Position numbers and translations under genes: made by a program. A DNA stretch of 6,710 nt from Bacillota bacterium (GTDB taxonomy: Bacteria; Bacillota; Clostridia; Christensenellales; CAG-138): assembly GCA_016288175.1 (NCBI GenBank), contig JAEEYN010000202.1:1-6710 (forward strand). The letters are read 5' to 3'. Shown here in pieces: positions 4,330 to 6,710 of the stretch; within the stretch, counting starts at the first letter, position 1; every line of letters starts with the position of its first letter. The notes below the pieces were generated by a model that saw only the letters and a program-made list of their open reading frames with translations, had not been told where the DNA came from and did not search any database.

Positions 4330-5859
4330 ATGCCGCAGGTATTTCCAACTCACCACATACTGACAGTAGTATGCCTTGCTTCATTGGCATATTTGCTTCT
4401 GCATTTCGGTTATACACTGTTTAAAAAGAAAAACGCGTACAATAATCCGAAAGAAGCGGACAGGACCAGTTGGTTCCTTGTCGGTTGGCTGCTTGTTGCT
4501 GCGCTCGTTATCCGCATTATTCTTTCCGTTCAGCTCGTCGGTCATCGGATCGATATAGCTCTTTTCACAAGATGGGGTAATGATATCTCAACGAACGGAT
4601 TCCGTAGCTTTTATACTGCCGGGCAAAGGCTGCCCGACTATCCTCCGGGATACATGTACATCCTCGGACTGATGTCAAAGCTTTCCAAGGCGCTTGATCA
4701 TCCGCAATTCGCCGCGGACGGAAGCTATGACCATGTTTATGTTATCCTTACAAAGCTTCCCGCAATTCTCGCCGATCTCGGCGCGGCGCTTTTCACTTTC
4801 TTTATCGCAAGGAAAAAATACCGTTTCGCGCCGTCCTTTATGCTTATGGCGATCGTCGCCTTCTGTCCTGTCATGGCTTATATTTCCGGCGGGTGGGGGC
4901 AGATCGACCAGGTGCTCGCATTGTTCCTTTGCTTGAGCTTTTTGTCACTCAATTACAATCTTCCGATCCTCGGCGGTGTGTTCTACGGTTTGGCGATCGT
5001 ATTCAAACCGCAGGCTTTGATGATCGGGCCGCTTCTCGCTCTCGCATACATTCTCTACATCCTCGACGGAAACAGCGGCAAGCTGCCGAATTCCGGAAAG
5101 AAAATCGATCCCGGTTGGCTGCCTCGTTTCGGCAAGACCTGCGCCGCCGTCGGTATCGCCGTTTTTCTGATCGCACTTTCCGCGGCCCCGTTTTCATCCG
5201 CGGAATACCCGTGGTATCAGATCCTGATCGATAAGTATTTCGGCACAGCAACATCCTATAAGTACGCAAGCGTCAATGCTTACAATACCTTCGCGCTGTT
5301 TGGACTGAACTGGAAACCGATCGCCGATTCCGCCGGTCATCTGAACACCTACGGCATCCTCGGTTATGTCGGCATGGGCCTCTCCATTGCAGCGGGCTTG
5401 CTGCTTTACTTCTTTACACGGCCCAAGAACAAAGGTTCCATCTATCTTGCCGGCGCGTTCACGCTTCTTTCGATCTTTATGTTTGGTCACTATATGCATG
5501 AGCGTTATCTGTTCCCCGCGCTCCTGATGCTTGTGGTGGCGTACATCCACTACAGCGACAGGCGGCTTCTCGGCGTATTCTTCGGCTTCACTGTCACAAC
5601 CCTTCTCAATTGCATTGCTGCTTTTTACTATTCCGAAGAAGCGTATTTCAAAGCCGGTTTGTATTGGGATGAGAAGCTCGTGTTCTGGTGCTCGCTCATC
5701 AACCTTCTTCTCTTCGTTTACTTTGTCTATGTCTGTGTCACGCTCGCGCTTTCCAAGGGAAAAACGAAGGACGTTTTCCGGTGCGGGAAGGATGACGGGG
5801 TAAACGGTTTTACCGATTTTGATCCGAACGCCGTTTTTGTACCTTCCGCTAAAGCATAA
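4330..5859 (+). CDS. Polytopic GT-C glycosyltransferase, Gpi18-like mannosyltransferase family
   Basis: The 509-residue product has roughly a dozen membrane helices. They include about 8-30, 47-68, 142-160, 167-187, 194-210, 212-246, 268-290, 340-362, 370-385, 394-407, 412-434 and 449-473. GT-C enzymes use lipid-phosphate sugars and act on the outer face of the membrane. The first external loop holds H72-R-I-D75 and F79-TRW, with D75 a likely catalytic acid, then DYPPGY (103-108). GGWGQID (187-193), FKPQ (225-228), NAYNTFALFGLNW (316-328) and HYMHERYLFP (387-396) follow. The DYPPGY, GQID and MHERY motifs are typical of bacterial relatives of eukaryotic Gpi18 mannosyltransferase (COG5542). The sugar and acceptor cannot be read from sequence. 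A hydrophilic tail follows the last helix. It begins a new unit after a terminator and precedes a sugar-binding-like lipoprotein gene, which suggests surface glycan or glycoprotein assembly. Confidence 0.8.
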   Translation: MPQVFPTHHILTVVCLASLAYLLLHFGYTLFKKKNAYNNPKEADRTSWFLVGWLLVAALVIRIILSVQLVGHRIDIALFTRWGNDISTNGFRSFYTAGQRLPDYPPGYMYILGLMSKLSKALDHPQFAADGSYDHVYVILTKLPAILADLGAALFTFFIARKKYRFAPSFMLMAIVAFCPVMAYISGGWGQIDQVLALFLCLSFLSLNYNLPILGGVFYGLAIVFKPQALMIGPLLALAYILYILDGNSGKLPNSGKKIDPGWLPRFGKTCAAVGIAVFLIALSAAPFSSAEYPWYQILIDKYFGTATSYKYASVNAYNTFALFGLNWKPIADSAGHLNTYGILGYVGMGLSIAAGLLLYFFTRPKNKGSIYLAGAFTLLSIFMFGHYMHERYLFPALLMLVVAYIHYSDRRLLGVFFGFTVTTLLNCIAAFYYSEEAYFKAGLYWDEKLVFWCSLINLLLFVYFVYVCVTLALSKGKTKDVFRCGKDDGVNGFTDFDPNAVFVPSAKA

Positions 5860-5860
5860 A

Positions 5861-5910
5861 GGATGATCCCGTTTCGAACGCATCAGCTTCTTTGAATGCT
5901 TCATCCGGGA
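5861..5910 (+). other. structured gap between the glycosyltransferase and lipoprotein genes
   Basis: GGATGA (5861-5866) can pair with TCATCC (5901-5906). This encloses CGTT/AACG (5870-5873 with 5877-5880) and a small CAT/ATG hairpin (5881-5883 with 5896-5898). TCCCG (5867-5871) can alternatively pair with CGGGA (5906-5910). No T-run follows, so it is not a standard terminator and the two flanking genes may be co-transcribed. Confidence 0.3.
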
Positions 5911-5951
5911 ACAATAAATCATTGAGATAAACAGCAAACCTGATCGGTAAT

Positions 5952-5957
5952 GAGGTG
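5952..5957 (+). promoter_or_regulatory. Shine-Dalgarno site of the lipoprotein gene
   Basis: GAGGTG lies a few bases before ATG 5962 and selects it over the in-frame ATGs at 5950, which overlaps the site, and 5980, which has none. Confidence 0.6.
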
Positions 5958-5961
5958 CCGA

Positions 5962-6710
5962 ATGAAAAAAATATCCAAAATGAAATCAATCAAGCGTATT
6001 GCCTTTGCTGCAGCAGCCTTTATCGCTGTTCTGTCAACTCTGCTGTTGACTGCCTGCGGAGGCGGCGGCGAAAACGCGCAGGTCACGAACGGCGATTTCA
6101 GCAAAATCGGCTCGAACAAGCTGCCGACCGGCTGGTCGTTCTATTCCTACCTGAACCAGAGCGGTTCATCCAATTCGACCGCCTCAGTCATAAAGGACCG
6201 CAGCGGCGCAAATGTAGTCAAGATCACGAACAAGCAGGATGATGACGCGCATCTCTGGCAGGCCGTTAAAGTCAGCCCGAACACGCTTTATAAATTCTCC
6301 GTCTACATTAAAACGGAGAATGTGAGCGGCAAGGGCGGCGCAAATATCGGTCTTGAAAGCACTGCCTGTTTTTCGAACTTCGTCTTCGGAACAAAGGATT
6401 GGACGCTTGTTGAATTCGTCGGCAAAACCGGAAGTTCTCAGAAGGAGCTGAAGATCGGCTGCAGGCTCGGCAACTATGACAACACAGCCCGCGGCACTGC
6501 ATATTTCCGCGATTTCAAGGCCGTAAAGCTGAGTTCCTACAACGGTACCGTCAATAATTTCGGTGACGGCGGTTCGTCTTCAGGTTCAACATCGTCTTCA
6601 ACGACTGCCGATGTTAACCAGACCAAAGCAAGGCTTACGACAGCGGCAGTCACGACGATAGTATTTGTCGCCGTTCCCGTTCTTGTCGGCTTTGTGATCT
6701 GGTATGAGCA
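5962..6710 (+). CDS. Lipoprotein with carbohydrate-binding-like domain and transmembrane helix (3' partial)
   Basis: 249 codons are visible and no stop occurs before the window ends. Residues 1-31 form a lipoprotein signal: a basic start, a hydrophobic core and the lipobox L29-T-A-C32, with C32 predicted to be lipidated. Residues about 41-190 resemble a CBM4/9-type jelly-roll: VTNGDFS and LPTGW at the start, SPNTLYKFSVYIKTENV (105-121) in the middle, W147-T-L-V-E-F, then GTAYFRDFKAVKL (178-190) as the last strand. A Ser/Thr/Gly linker (about 203-215) leads to a hydrophobic helix at about 228-247. The topology would be lipid anchor, external sugar-binding domain, then a helix crossing into the cell. 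I recall similar N-terminal modules in front of polytopic glycosyltransferases in Clostridia, so the missing part may be multi-pass, but this is inference. It could instead be a plain dual-anchored sugar-binding protein. The nearby GT-C gene supports an envelope glycan role. Confidence 0.75.
   Translation, partial: MKKISKMKSIKRIAFAAAAFIAVLSTLLLTACGGGGENAQVTNGDFSKIGSNKLPTGWSFYSYLNQSGSSNSTASVIKDRSGANVVKITNKQDDDAHLWQAVKVSPNTLYKFSVYIKTENVSGKGGANIGLESTACFSNFVFGTKDWTLVEFVGKTGSSQKELKIGCRLGNYDNTARGTAYFRDFKAVKLSSYNGTVNNFGDGGSSSGSTSSSTTADVNQTKARLTTAAVTTIVFVAVPVLVGFVIWYE

Noticed and set aside
5194..5937. Minus-strand open frame of 247 codons opposite the glycosyltransferase
   Set aside because: It is antisense to a gene with clear GT-C motifs and its translation is charged and non-conserved in appearance.
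5923..5951. TTGAGA and GGTAAT as a promoter for the lipoprotein gene
   Set aside because: The spacing is 17 bases, but transcription would start at or after the ribosome binding site, leaving no usable leader.
1..6710. CRISPR array, tRNA, rRNA, insertion sequence or phage genes
   Set aside because: No repeat-spacer pattern, cloverleaf, rRNA stretch, terminal inverted repeats, transposase or phage motif was seen on either strand.

Overview
The window reads as a chromosomal segment from a Gram-positive bacterium of the class Clostridia (Bacillota). The support is the conserved Bacillota gene order khpA-rimM-trmD-rplS-rbgA-rnhB-yraN, strong GGAGG-type ribosome binding sites, sigma-A-type promoters, and clostridial-looking protein motifs (for example GLLEYPQYTRP in TrmD and HERY in the membrane glycosyltransferase). 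Base composition is balanced by eye, about half G+C in genes and A+T-rich in the larger gaps. A gut or rumen Oscillospiraceae-like organism is my guess, not something the sequence proves. All recognised genes are on the + strand.

Region 1 (1-2200) is the ribosome and tRNA maturation cluster. It begins inside khpA (KH-domain RNA chaperone), whose start lies left of the window. It then holds rimM (30S maturation factor), trmD (tRNA m1G37 methyltransferase, TTG start overlapping the end of rimM) and rplS (ribosomal protein L19). rplS has its own near-consensus extended -10 promoter overlapping a perfect 14-bp palindrome. Its short leader folds and may be an L19 autoregulatory leader. A strong intrinsic terminator follows rplS.

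Region 2 (2226-4238) continues with rbgA (50S assembly GTPase), rnhB (RNase HII, overlapping the rbgA end) and yraN (UPF0102 nuclease-like). There is almost no room for a promoter between the rplS terminator and rbgA, so these genes probably depend on read-through of that terminator. An A/T-rich terminator closes the block.

Region 3 (4229-6710) is a different functional unit concerned with the cell envelope. A polytopic GT-C-type glycosyltransferase related to Gpi18 mannosyltransferases (509 aa) is followed after about 100 bases by a gene cut by the right edge. The visible part of that gene encodes a lipoprotein signal, a carbohydrate-binding-like beta-sandwich, a Ser/Thr/Gly linker and a transmembrane helix. 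The pair suggests surface glycan or glycoprotein assembly.

No tRNA, rRNA, CRISPR array, insertion sequence or prophage gene was seen. The most unusual points are the long acidic insert in KhpA, the palindrome and folded leader at rplS, a Glu where TrmD normally carries its catalytic Asp, and the dual-anchored lipoprotein beside the glycosyltransferase.
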